Positions 53,362-63,381 are shown, numbered from the stretch's first letter. The stretch is 64,000 nt of DNA from Candidatus Methanimicrococcus odontotermitis (GCA_031286065.1 JAITUZ010000017.1:1-64000), one strand, 5' to 3'. Notes: generated by a model from the sequence alone, not told the origin. A program made the numbers and translations.

Positions 53362-54384
53362 ATGGATTCATTGTGGATTTGGACAACGTTTTTCTTTGGA
53401 ATGGCATGCGGACTGTTGTTTATTTTTTCCATCGTTTATATAAAATGGAGCGGCCCTTACAGCTGGGTTATTTTTAAGGCAAGGCTGAACGGATACCGCG
53501 TCAGTTGGTTTATTGATAATCATGGTGAAGTCCATCCGGAAGCCGTAAAAGGAGAATTCGGCTATCATGCGGCTGATGCAGGAATTTTCCTCCCGGATCC
53601 GGACAATCCGGTTTCAACCGACCGTGGAAGACACAAAGGCGGTGTTTTTGACACAAACATGGCCGCCGGAATCAATTTTATTTTGATGAAAGCCGCAAAA
53701 AAACTTTCAAAAACAAATACTAACGGGCACACAGAAACAGTCAGCGGAATAAATCAAACGATTATTGAGTCGAATGAACTGGCGGAAGTCAAAGCCGGAG
53801 AGTTCGAAGAAGAAATGTTAGAGGAGCTGGCTGATGCCGGCGGACAAGCTGACGCAATGATTGTTTCGGCGAGAGAAAAAGCGTTGGATGAGCTGAAAAG
53901 TATCAGAGAAGAATTTTATAACTCAGAGGAAGTTACCGATGAGGATTTAAAAAAGAGACTTGAAGACGCTTTTGAAATTATTTATGCTTCAGTGACCGAA
54001 GAATTCACTGAGGAGTCATCGAGTGAAAAAATTGCCGAGAAATTAACGCCGGTTATTGAAAAATATACAAACAAAGTCGAAAAGCTTAAAAAAGAGTTTG
54101 GAGACCGGCTTCTTTTGAGCGACACTGAAATTAAAGCGCTCCGTCATTATTATGTATTGAACCAGCCGCAATACGTTGAGAAAAAGCTTCAGGCATCGGT
54201 CAATGAAGCTGTTTCGCGCGAAAAGAACAATATGAAGACATTCATGATGATTGCCGCGTTTGTCATTGTTGCATTTCTTGCCGTCGTTTTGGCAATTTAC
54301 TTACTCGGCAACGACCCGACTGTAATCATTCAAAACGGCTCGGATTTTATAACGGCCAATAATTCAACAACTCTTCCGATGTGA
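53362..54384 (+). CDS. Provirus membrane protein, TM at both ends with coiled-coil middle
   Basis: N-term FFFGMACGLLFIFSIVYI; C-term FMMIAAFVIVAFLAVVLAIYLL. Confidence 0.72.
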   Translation: MDSLWIWTTFFFGMACGLLFIFSIVYIKWSGPYSWVIFKARLNGYRVSWFIDNHGEVHPEAVKGEFGYHAADAGIFLPDPDNPVSTDRGRHKGGVFDTNMAAGINFILMKAAKKLSKTNTNGHTETVSGINQTIIESNELAEVKAGEFEEEMLEELADAGGQADAMIVSAREKALDELKSIREEFYNSEEVTDEDLKKRLEDAFEIIYASVTEEFTEESSSEKIAEKLTPVIEKYTNKVEKLKKEFGDRLLLSDTEIKALRHYYVLNQPQYVEKKLQASVNEAVSREKNNMKTFMMIAAFVIVAFLAVVLAIYLLGNDPTVIIQNGSDFITANNSTTLPM

Positions 54385-54869
54385 TAGACATGTCAGATAG
54401 TTTATTCTCTCAAAACCCGCATGGCGGTCTTTATTCCTCAGTCGGTCAGAAAGGGCTGTACCGGCAGGAAATATCAGTTGATGTTTTAATGTTTCTGGAT
54501 GCGAAAAAGAGTTTTTATTCTGATTTAAAAATAAAACATCGTTTTCCGGATTGTATTGAATCATACGAAGACCTGTGCAGTGAGATGTACGGAATTGTTG
54601 AAAAAGTGAAACCGATCCTGCTTGTCAAAAATAACAAAAAGGATGTTGATCCGCTTGGAATTGCCCTCGTTGATGAACTCGAACAATTCTTTGCATAGAA
54701 GGATTCGGGATTTGATCATAAAAAAATTGAATTAGCCGCAACAAATGCGAATTTGATTATTGAAATGGCGGATTCACTACTGAAAATGCTTTACAGTAAA
54801 GAGATTTACGATCCATCGATCATGTTTAAAATGGACAGTCCGGGAACTGCATACAGGAGGTCTATGTGA
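54381..54869 (+). CDS. Provirus hypothetical protein with in-frame TAG at 54696-54698 (162 residues if TAG is sense)
   Basis: Open frame continues KDSGFDHKKIELAATNANLIIEMADSLLKMLYSKEIYDPSIMFKMDSPGTAYRRSM to TGA overlapping the next ATG. Confidence 0.72.
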
Positions 54870-55783
54870 TGCCGAGCGTATTCTTGCGTGACGCTCTTGT
54901 GAAATAGAGAAAGGAATGCGAAGTAAAAGAACGGGAAGATGCCGAGGGAACGAAAAAACCTGTTCTTCGTTTGCTTCAAAAAAATTTGGAAGGGATTGTC
55001 CGCGTTTGCAAAGAAAATCGGCTCGATTGGCCGATTAACGTCGTCGGTGCGGAAGGTTCGGGAAAGTCAACGCTTGCCGCACATATTTCTCAAAAGCTGG
55101 CCGAGATGACCGGGCAAGAGTTGGATTTGGCAGAATCGATGATTTATTCGTTTGACGAGCGTGATCGCCATGGAGCTCCGCTTAAAAACTCATTGGTCGG
55201 ATTCGTTGACAAGTATCAATCAACGGAATTTAAAATATTATGGTATGATGAAGCTGTCACTGTTCTTTTTTCGGACGAACACGCAACGAGAGAATCAAAA
55301 GAGGCGAAAAAACTGTTTATCACGAAGCGTGACATGTGCCATTTTGATATTTTAGTATCACCGTCACCGTTTCACATCATCAAGGATATTCGGAGCCGCC
55401 GCGTTAAAACAATGATTTATTGCTTCATCATGGAAGATCCGGAAACAAAACGCTTCAAGCACAAATATGCCTGGTACTCGGCCGATAAAATCGTTTCAAT
55501 GTCATACGGTTCGAATCAGAAAAAAGCTGAAGTTCTGTTCCGCCGGCCGAAACAATTTATAAACGCGTTTCCGCCGGATTTTATTGAAGATTTCCCGAAA
55601 ATGACGCAAGAATTCGAAGAAAAATATCTTTTGACAAAGCGCACATTCATGAAAACGTATATTGACTCACTCGTCGGCGGCGAAAAAACAGCTGCTGATT
55701 TAGTGCTTCCTGAGAATTTCAGCTTTATACCGGTCTTTGACAAGCTGGTCGGCAAAACTGCCGGCGGCGAGGAGGCCGTCTGA
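54869..55783 (+). CDS. P-loop ATPase (candidate viral packaging/AAA-type) with in-frame TAG at codon 13
   Basis: AGGAGGT SD at 54855-54861, ATG 54869, MPSVFLRDALVK-TAG-RKECEVKEREDAEGTKKPVLRLLQKNLEG...; Walker A GAEGSGKST, Walker B-like ILWYDE. Confidence 0.82.
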
Positions 55784-58569
55784 TGGCATACGGAAAAGCA
55801 ACTGTTGTGGATTCGGGAAACTCATCGGGATCGCTTACCAATACCGTCCGCGAAGCCGCCGGAAACGCTGTACGAAATGCGCAGAATTCCGGCGCAAGCA
55901 AAGCCGATGTAATTAAAGCACGAGATGCGGCGAAAGAAAGTGTTTATGCCGGTGCTGTTCAAGCCATCAATACCGGTGGCAGTTATAAAGGGATGAGTGC
56001 ACAGCAGCTGCATAATGAGCTTTACGGCGGACTGGAACAAACGGCGACTCAACACGGAACACCGATTGCACTGGTTCAGAGCCGCAACCATTTGCAGAAC
56101 ATGCAAAATGCCGGCTTCTATGACGCTGAATGGAATCCCACAAACAAAGCATTGCAAGGGCAGATACAGAAGAACCAAAGCCAACCGCCAATAACTGTAA
56201 TAGATTTTAAGCCGGCGGCCGTCCAACCAAAAGAACTCAGCATCAGAGAGCGCATTAATTACGAATCGATGAGACTTAAAGAATCAAAGATTCCAATAAT
56301 AAGAGGAGCTGCGGCTTACCTTCCGAATTATTATGATCCGGAAGTTATGGAGAAAGCGAAAGAAAACAACATTGATTTTAATGAGGTTGCTTCGTCAGTT
56401 TCTTCCTTGATGGGCCCGATCGGTATTCTGAATATTTCAGAAAGTGATAAAAATCCGTTTCGAACTGACAAAAACAAATTGGTGGATGCGACTTTAGAGG
56501 GTCTTTTTTATGGATTTACCGGTGAAGATGTTTCCGGAAAAAGTGAAATCGTCCAAGCGGCCGGCAATCGCGGAACAAACTGGATTGATGCGAAGACAGG
56601 TGCTTTGCATGAGTGGTCTATGCGAAATTTGGACGGGCGATTCTATGAGATTGGATCATTTGTTCGCGGCATGGTTCCGGATTCAATTGTCGGTGTCGGC
56701 ACATTGATTAGTGAAGGGACAAAGACAATTACAGCCGGCTTCCGGGAAGCGAAAAAATCAGGAGCAAACCTGACAGGAATCACCCGTGGTCAAGCGATGT
56801 CAACGTCTTTTGCCGGCATGCTCGGGTTCGGTATCGGCACAATTGCCGGCGGAACAGTAAGAGGAGCAATAGACGACCCGATTGCCTTTGCCGGCGGATT
56901 GATTGGAACCGGCGGTGCAGGCGGTATTGGGAAGTTGGGCATGGGAGTTGGGAAATTCAGATTGAAAGCTTTCAAACAAGCCGCAGGTAAAATTGATGTT
57001 TCACTCAAAGATTTGGGCGTTGATCCTAAAGTGATTAAGATGGGAGGAGATGTTTACAGACTTGAGGGGAAAGCAGCGTTTCCGGATGCTTATCCTGTTA
57101 AGACTGGAATTAAAATGCATGAAGGAGTTTCGATGCTGGAAAATGCAAAAAATCTCTACCCGGGGGAGAAATCCGGAAGCACCGCGATTATTCACTCAAG
57201 TCCAAAAAACAGAGGAGATATTTACAGTCCGCATGTCGGAAAGTCTTCGGAACCAGGCATGTTTGGAGCAGAATCACCTTCAATCCGATTTATGAAGATT
57301 CCATATTTTAAAAATGCAAAATTGGTCGGATTTTCAAATCCTTTCAGCCCATCTAAGTTAAATGAACTCAGTCCAAGAATTATGTTTATTGAGGGGAAAG
57401 GAATTAGATCACCAGAAGTCACATCAGGGGTTAAAACAAATAAGTTTTTACTAAATGATGCAGATGCTGGTTATTTCTGGACAACTCATAAGATGAGACA
57501 AAGAATTGAGAGCGGAAAGCTTGTAGAAGTAGAAGCTGTCGTTTCTCCAAAAACCACAATTTCGACCTACGACAATAAACCGTATTCTGATGCAACTCTT
57601 TACAGAATCGAATCAAAATACCGAACAACAGTTAAACAGCCGATTGATTTCCCCGGAATTAAAATGGATGTTGATTTAAAAGTGCCTGTTGAAAAATATA
57701 TTATGGTCACGGCTGATGATATGGCCTTAGTTCCAGTTTCGGCGCCGGCAAAAAAATCCAAGTTTTTTTCTCCAGATTCGCATGGAAAAGACGGTTCTTT
57801 GACTTATCCGGTCGGAACGAATATGAATCTTCACACGGGACCGAAACCGATTAGAACGGTCACCGAAATTTCAAAAAAAAACGGCAGCATCAAAGAAATG
57901 TTTACAGCCCGCCGAACAGCTTCAGCTGATGTTGTCAATAGGCATAAAGCCGGCATGGCTTCAAAAAATTATGATGCGAAAAAATTGTTTGAATCCGCCA
58001 AATCTAAAAAGACCGCGTCTGCCGAATCTAAACCGATTACATCTGCCGCGTCTCCAACCGCTGCGCGGATCAGCGAGCTGACGGACGGGAAAAATGCCGG
58101 CGATCTGATAAAAAAAACATCAAACACACAAAGCATCGAGGACTTGATTCGAAAAAAAGCACCACCGAAAACAAAAAAGTCGGACTCCGGAAGCAGCCGC
58201 AAATCACCAAAACAGCCGGCATATCCTCTTGTCGATTTAACATACAGCCCTTTGGGTGTCTCACGCGGCGCCAAATCCAAATCAAAGCCCTCTAATTCTC
58301 GCGGCGGTTACTACAGCCCGACCTCGGGGTATGGATACGGCAGCAGTAAAAGTTCATCTCCCGGTTATTCCGGATATGGAGGCGGCAAAAGTTCATCATC
58401 AAAAACGGCACCGTCTAAAGCAACAACTCGACCGATTGTACATAAACAGACATCAAAGAAATTAAAGAAAGAAGAACCAATCAGTCCCGCTAAACGGACA
58501 AAGAAAACCACGAAAAAATCAACAAAGAAAGAATTTAGGGTTAACCCGCTCAGGGGGCTGAAAATCTAA
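55783..58569 (+). CDS. Large provirus structural-type protein with Ser/Lys/Gly/Tyr-rich basic C-terminus
   Basis: 928 aa; central Gly-rich hydrophobic segment; TGATG start overlap. Confidence 0.7.
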   Translation: MAYGKATVVDSGNSSGSLTNTVREAAGNAVRNAQNSGASKADVIKARDAAKESVYAGAVQAINTGGSYKGMSAQQLHNELYGGLEQTATQHGTPIALVQSRNHLQNMQNAGFYDAEWNPTNKALQGQIQKNQSQPPITVIDFKPAAVQPKELSIRERINYESMRLKESKIPIIRGAAAYLPNYYDPEVMEKAKENNIDFNEVASSVSSLMGPIGILNISESDKNPFRTDKNKLVDATLEGLFYGFTGEDVSGKSEIVQAAGNRGTNWIDAKTGALHEWSMRNLDGRFYEIGSFVRGMVPDSIVGVGTLISEGTKTITAGFREAKKSGANLTGITRGQAMSTSFAGMLGFGIGTIAGGTVRGAIDDPIAFAGGLIGTGGAGGIGKLGMGVGKFRLKAFKQAAGKIDVSLKDLGVDPKVIKMGGDVYRLEGKAAFPDAYPVKTGIKMHEGVSMLENAKNLYPGEKSGSTAIIHSSPKNRGDIYSPHVGKSSEPGMFGAESPSIRFMKIPYFKNAKLVGFSNPFSPSKLNELSPRIMFIEGKGIRSPEVTSGVKTNKFLLNDADAGYFWTTHKMRQRIESGKLVEVEAVVSPKTTISTYDNKPYSDATLYRIESKYRTTVKQPIDFPGIKMDVDLKVPVEKYIMVTADDMALVPVSAPAKKSKFFSPDSHGKDGSLTYPVGTNMNLHTGPKPIRTVTEISKKNGSIKEMFTARRTASADVVNRHKAGMASKNYDAKKLFESAKSKKTASAESKPITSAASPTAARISELTDGKNAGDLIKKTSNTQSIEDLIRKKAPPKTKKSDSGSSRKSPKQPAYPLVDLTYSPLGVSRGAKSKSKPSNSRGGYYSPTSGYGYGSSKSSSPGYSGYGGGKSSSSKTAPSKATTRPIVHKQTSKKLKKEEPISPAKRTKKTTKKSTKKEFRVNPLRGLKI

Positions 58570-58805
58570 TGGTCAGTTATCAGCTCCTCGTCTTCGGAAT
58601 CGGTCTTGTTGTATTCGGAATAGCGTTTACTTTCATTAATGACCAGTTATATGACATGACGGCAGCCGGTCTGATCGGATATACCGGGATTAATGAAACA
58701 TTCCTATTCGGCCAATATTGGCTGGATTTTTTATGGGGACTCTTCCCTTCATTGGTTTTTGTCACAGGTGGTCTGTGGTGTTCAGCAAGGGCAATGAAAG
58801 GGTGA
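58569..58805 (+). CDS. Small two-TM provirus protein
   Basis: TAATG overlap; hydrophobic helices. Confidence 0.68.
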   Translation: MVSYQLLVFGIGLVVFGIAFTFINDQLYDMTAAGLIGYTGINETFLFGQYWLDFLWGLFPSLVFVTGGLWCSARAMKG

Positions 58806-58811
58806 TTCAAA

Positions 58812-61220
58812 ATGAAATTAATAAAAACACTCCTCACCCTTTTATTTTTATTCATATTGATGCAGACAGCGAACGCCGAAACGGGTTTGTATGAATTCCC
58901 TGTCGGAGTCGGCGACAACACGCTAGACTTAGGAAACGCATACAACGGCTCATATGTCAATTCCATAACCGGAACTGTTTATGAATCTTCTTTGCATTAT
59001 CAGGAAGTAACAATTAATGTTCCGGACACTGATAAGATAGGAACAAAAAGAACGCTGAAGCTGGATGTTCTGTTTACTGACGGAATGAAATTGGATTTTT
59101 CAGATGTTTATTTCACGGATCGGAATTTTAATATTATTCCGATATATCGTGACATGAATTCGACTGTCAATGGGAGCAATGCTACTTTTTATTTGTATTT
59201 CGACAGCATCGCGGCTCAAAACGATTTATACATGTGCTGGGGAGTCGGGTCGAATCCAAAACAAGATTCGTATGTTTTTTTGGCAAATTTTGGAAATGGG
59301 GAGACATATACCACCAGTGTCAATTTCAACGTGTATCGTCCGGAGAGTTTATACAATATTTCGACATCGCCTGCGTCTACTTTTAATTATACGAATGCTG
59401 AAGTTATTTTCTCGATGAGTGGTTCCGGCTCGAATCATAATACAGCGCCATGGCTAAGACTGAAAATAAATTCATCAAATAGTTCTGCTCTCACTAATTC
59501 TGTCGGTACATGGGTTGAGGGCGGCCGATTGTTTTTAATAACGTTTCCAGGTTGGATGCAGACAGAAATTCGTCCAATTTCCACAACTATCATCAAACTT
59601 GAATCTTCTCTGATAAATTCGACTTTAGTTGGAAATGCAAATAATATAACATCAATCTGGGATCTTACAAATAATGACTGGACTAATGTTTTTAGTTTTA
59701 ATCGCGGGTCCGGTTCCATAACCATTTATTCATTTAAAACATATAATTCTACAAATTTTACCGCAAGTTTCGGAGAAATTAATAAACTCGTAGCTTCGGA
59801 ACATCCGATTACAATCTCTTATCCAGCTTCCGATTTTTCGACATTGGATTTTGAATCAGAGTGGGTCGGAAATTTAGAATTTAGAATAAATTATGACCCC
59901 CATGCCGTTTTGTCAACGCCGAACGATGCAACATTCCAAGAAACCGCCATTCTGCAATTTGAAATAAACCCGCAAAATCTGCAGCTGCCATATCAGATCG
60001 CTCTTGACGACACTTTTTTCAGCATCGTCAATTCCGGATCATCGTCCGGAATCATTTCAGTAAAGTTGCCGGCAAACAATTATTACTGGAGAGTGATGCA
60101 GCCGGACGGAAATTATTCGGATATTCGGACGTTTACGGTCACAGAACCGGGACCGATTCAGGGGTCATTAAATTTTACAATAAGAAATGAACTGACAAAC
60201 ACATCTGTGTCGGCAACCGTTACGATTTCAAACAACACAACAACTTTACAAAAAACAGGTTCTACTGTTACATTTAACAGTTCCGAAGTCACGGCCGGCA
60301 ATTACTCGGTTCGTGTCAATTCAACAAACAATTCAACGCGGTTTTATGAAGTCGTTAGTCCGGGAGATTATACTCTTTATATTTTACCGATAACGGTGAA
60401 CACATCCGTTGTTTATTTTTCGTTGATTGACAACACAAATCAGTTTCAATACAATTCGACCAAACTCGAAATCATAAAACAGACAACGAACGGTTCAATT
60501 GTTGTCACAAGCAATTATTTTGATGCGTCCGGCTTTGTTGTCACAACTCTTAATCAATTCGATAATTATATTCTTAAAGTCGTTTCGGATTCAGGAACTG
60601 AAAGAATTTTGGGAAACTACATTCAGGCCGGTCAAACATCAATCCAACTTGTCATTTCAGAAATTATCTTGAAGGATCCTGATGTTAACATACACGGAGG
60701 ATTCACTTACAATCTGAAGAAATCTCTGGAAGGAATTAAACTTGAGTGGCGGAATCCGAACAGTGATGCATTAACTGAGCCATTTACGTTCAAAATCTTA
60801 AAGGATGGGGAGCAGGTGATGAACATTACATCGACCGCACCTTTCGGCCTAATTCATTATATTGATACAGGCGGCGGCGAACTTGATCCGAATGCGACAT
60901 ATGAGATCATCTTTGAGGCCGAAACAACCGGCGGAAAAATTAGGGTTCACGAATTCTACAAAATCAGCGGTGAAATAACCGGAATTAACTTTGACATTAT
61001 CCCGGCACCAGTGAGAATCATTGTGACAATTGGACTGCTCGTTCTTGTGGCCAGCCAATTCAACACAACAAACGCTAAATTTGCAGCGGTTGTCGTATCA
61101 GTTATTGCATTATTCTTATCGTTTGTTTCATTCTTTCCGGTCGGAAATGCAATATTGGTTTTCGTTTGGCTGCTGTTCATTGCAGTCGTTGCACTGAAGA
61201 CGAGCAGGAGGTTCGGATAA
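58812..61220 (+). CDS. Large exported adhesin/spike-like protein with C-terminal TM segments
   Basis: Signal peptide, N/T/S-rich ectodomain with Ig-like repeats, C-terminal hydrophobic helices. Confidence 0.75.
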   Translation: MKLIKTLLTLLFLFILMQTANAETGLYEFPVGVGDNTLDLGNAYNGSYVNSITGTVYESSLHYQEVTINVPDTDKIGTKRTLKLDVLFTDGMKLDFSDVYFTDRNFNIIPIYRDMNSTVNGSNATFYLYFDSIAAQNDLYMCWGVGSNPKQDSYVFLANFGNGETYTTSVNFNVYRPESLYNISTSPASTFNYTNAEVIFSMSGSGSNHNTAPWLRLKINSSNSSALTNSVGTWVEGGRLFLITFPGWMQTEIRPISTTIIKLESSLINSTLVGNANNITSIWDLTNNDWTNVFSFNRGSGSITIYSFKTYNSTNFTASFGEINKLVASEHPITISYPASDFSTLDFESEWVGNLEFRINYDPHAVLSTPNDATFQETAILQFEINPQNLQLPYQIALDDTFFSIVNSGSSSGIISVKLPANNYYWRVMQPDGNYSDIRTFTVTEPGPIQGSLNFTIRNELTNTSVSATVTISNNTTTLQKTGSTVTFNSSEVTAGNYSVRVNSTNNSTRFYEVVSPGDYTLYILPITVNTSVVYFSLIDNTNQFQYNSTKLEIIKQTTNGSIVVTSNYFDASGFVVTTLNQFDNYILKVVSDSGTERILGNYIQAGQTSIQLVISEIILKDPDVNIHGGFTYNLKKSLEGIKLEWRNPNSDALTEPFTFKILKDGEQVMNITSTAPFGLIHYIDTGGGELDPNATYEIIFEAETTGGKIRVHEFYKISGEITGINFDIIPAPVRIIVTIGLLVLVASQFNTTNAKFAAVVVSVIALFLSFVSFFPVGNAILVFVWLLFIAVVALKTSRRFG

Positions 61221-61589
61221 ATGGAAACTTATAAAATTACAGTTTTTTTGATAATTTTGAATTATACAATCTTCGCATTTGCGGCACTTGGTGTTTTCCC
61301 GATAGAGTATCCGTATATCAGCGAATATATCGACCCGTCAACATTTTCCGGAAACGTTCCCGAAAATATCAGTTATGACAGTATCAGCTACGGCAATTAT
61401 ATTTTTGGCGATTTCATTCGAGCGCTTGTCATGATTGCCGCACTGCTGGTCATTGCACCGTTTGCGCTTGCGTTTTTATTAAACTCATTGGGCATTCCGA
61501 CATTGATTTCAACACTTTTGATCATCATGCTGTCAATTATTTATATCAAAGATTTGGCTGAGTTCATTGGAAACCGCATTATAAAATAA
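61221..61589 (+). CDS. Small multi-TM provirus protein
   Basis: Operonic, hydrophobic segments. Confidence 0.68.
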   Translation: METYKITVFLIILNYTIFAFAALGVFPIEYPYISEYIDPSTFSGNVPENISYDSISYGNYIFGDFIRALVMIAALLVIAPFALAFLLNSLGIPTLISTLLIIMLSIIYIKDLAEFIGNRIIK

Positions 61590-61604
61590 CAGGCGGCGAT
61601 TAAA

Positions 61605-61916
61605 ATGCTTGAATACTTCGGAGTTTATGATATGATGCAGACAGGCGATTACATGGATATCGCACTCCTTGCTTACATCCATACATACGGCATTGTATTC
61701 TGGCTTGCTATTTGGGCCGTGTTGATGATCATCCTGTACATTAAAAATGAAGATTTGACTTCCGTTATGGTTTTAACAGCGATAATGCTTACGGCAACCG
61801 GCGTTTATTCATCCCAATATGATTTCTTCCCGATTCAGGCGGTAGCCTTCGGCATCATCATTATCTGCCTGATTTCCGCTGGTGTTTTGTACAGATATTA
61901 TAACACAATGGAGTGA
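61605..61916 (+). CDS. Small multi-TM provirus protein
   Basis: Operonic, hydrophobic segments. Confidence 0.68.
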   Translation: MLEYFGVYDMMQTGDYMDIALLAYIHTYGIVFWLAIWAVLMIILYIKNEDLTSVMVLTAIMLTATGVYSSQYDFFPIQAVAFGIIIICLISAGVLYRYYNTME

Positions 61917-62194
61917 TTAATTTGGTTGTAGCTTCAAGACGAAAAGTGACATGGATAGAAGCCATTGCCGGCACACTTGTTGGTTGGACAGTCCTCTATA
62001 TCCTTTACAGCGCAATCATCCCGCACTTTGACAATTTAATGACAATGGCTTTGGGTTACGGCGTCCCGGAAGAAATATTGAATCAAATCCGGCTTTATTT
62101 AGTCATCGCGCTGATTATAATCGGCATTGTGCTTTTTTTGTATATGTTTCTGGCTGCATTACTGGTTGAGTTTGATCAATATCAAAGCTACTGA
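61913..62194 (+). CDS. Small two-TM provirus protein
   Basis: ATG/TG overlap with previous gene; hydrophobic segments. Confidence 0.65.
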   Translation: MINLVVASRRKVTWIEAIAGTLVGWTVLYILYSAIIPHFDNLMTMALGYGVPEEILNQIRLYLVIALIIIGIVLFLYMFLAALLVEFDQYQSY

Positions 62195-62288
62195 CAAGTA
62201 CCGGTTTTGACAATAAACTTTTTTTATTTTTTCCAAATGTATGGGATGTGGCGGGCTACCGCCGCATGAACAATTCGGAGATATAAAA

Positions 62289-63233
62289 ATGGAAAAAATT
62301 CTAAACCAATTCCATGTTTTTTTAATAAAACAAGGCAAAGACAAAAGAGTATGCAATTCATACAGAAATGATGTCCGGACATTCTGCGAAGTTTGCAAAA
62401 TAACAAATGTTGAACAATTGAATTTTAAAAAAGCTTCGGAATATGATCCGATTTTTTTGACTTATATCAATTGGCTGAAGGATGTCCGGAAAAACAAATA
62501 CAAAACAATGTGCAGAAAGCTTTCAGCCCTTGAAAAATTCTTTGCGTTTTTGGTCAGATATGATTTTATCATCATGGATCCTGTTCCAAGCTTCAGGCAA
62601 TTTAACATGCAAGAACACAAAACAGAAGATTCTGAAATGAGAATGCTGCCGGAACCAAAAGAAGTAAAAGTTACCCTAAAAAACAGTAACAACATCAAAC
62701 TTTTTTTCATGATCGCCCTATTGGCAAAATCCGGTGCACGCCGGCAAGAAGTCATTGATGCCGACCACGAAGATTTCAAAATCGAACGCAAAATCTGGGA
62801 AGTGAAAAGCCATCCGAAACGAACAGGCAAAAAAATACCACTTGATGATGAATTGATTGCCATTTTCAAAATATATATGAAAACCAGAACGGACGATTGC
62901 CCTGCACTGTTCATTGGGAAAAGAGGGCGGCGAATAAATAAAGACGCACTGCGTGAAGACCTGACGGATGTATTCAGGAGATGCGGACTGTATAAAGACG
63001 GCGGTAAACTGGACGAACGTCTGACGCCGCATTGCTTCAGACATTTCCAAAATACACAATTGGATTTAAGCGGCCTCCCGAGAGGAATTTTAACAGAGAT
63101 TCGAGGAGATCAGCGGAAAGACATTGACAGCTGCGAAAGATACATCCATTACAATGAAAAGAACCTCGTGAAGATTTATAACCAACATAAAATAAAGCTT
63201 GTTGGAAAAAGCATGCGATTACCGAGAAAATGA
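62289..63233 (+). CDS. Tyrosine recombinase/integrase
   Basis: AKSGARRQEVIDA (catalytic R), HCFRH (HxxR), CERYIHYN (Y); adjoins tRNA; start at MEKILNQF preferred. Confidence 0.92.
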   Translation: MEKILNQFHVFLIKQGKDKRVCNSYRNDVRTFCEVCKITNVEQLNFKKASEYDPIFLTYINWLKDVRKNKYKTMCRKLSALEKFFAFLVRYDFIIMDPVPSFRQFNMQEHKTEDSEMRMLPEPKEVKVTLKNSNNIKLFFMIALLAKSGARRQEVIDADHEDFKIERKIWEVKSHPKRTGKKIPLDDELIAIFKIYMKTRTDDCPALFIGKRGRRINKDALREDLTDVFRRCGLYKDGGKLDERLTPHCFRHFQNTQLDLSGLPRGILTEIRGDQRKDIDSCERYIHYNEKNLVKIYNQHKIKLVGKSMRLPRK

Positions 63234-63365
63234 CAAAATCATTTTGTTAAAAAACTGCAAAAAAATAAGACAGCAAGAGAACGTTTTTCAAAAAGCTTTC
63301 AAAGAGTCTCTTGCTGCAATGGTTTTGTGGGAACCGCTGGCAACCGTTTTTATGGTACATGAATC

Positions 63366-63381
63366 AAGCCAACGTCCGGAT
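63366..63381. repeat. attR candidate overlapping 3' end of tRNA-Cys
   Basis: AAGCCAACGTCCGGAT identical to 44338-44353. Confidence 0.85.

Larger units (their letters stand above)
44338..63381. mobile_element. Integrated provirus/virus-like element inserted in tRNA-Cys (~19 kb)
   Basis: 16-bp direct repeat AAGCCAACGTCCGGAT at both ends; tyrosine integrase beside the intact tRNA; coherent viral-type gene set between. Confidence 0.87.

Noticed and set aside
63271-63316. CAGCAAGAGA/TCTCTTGCTG inverted repeat after the integrase
   Set aside because: Most likely an ordinary terminator or attachment-arm hairpin; not distinctive enough for a separate claim.
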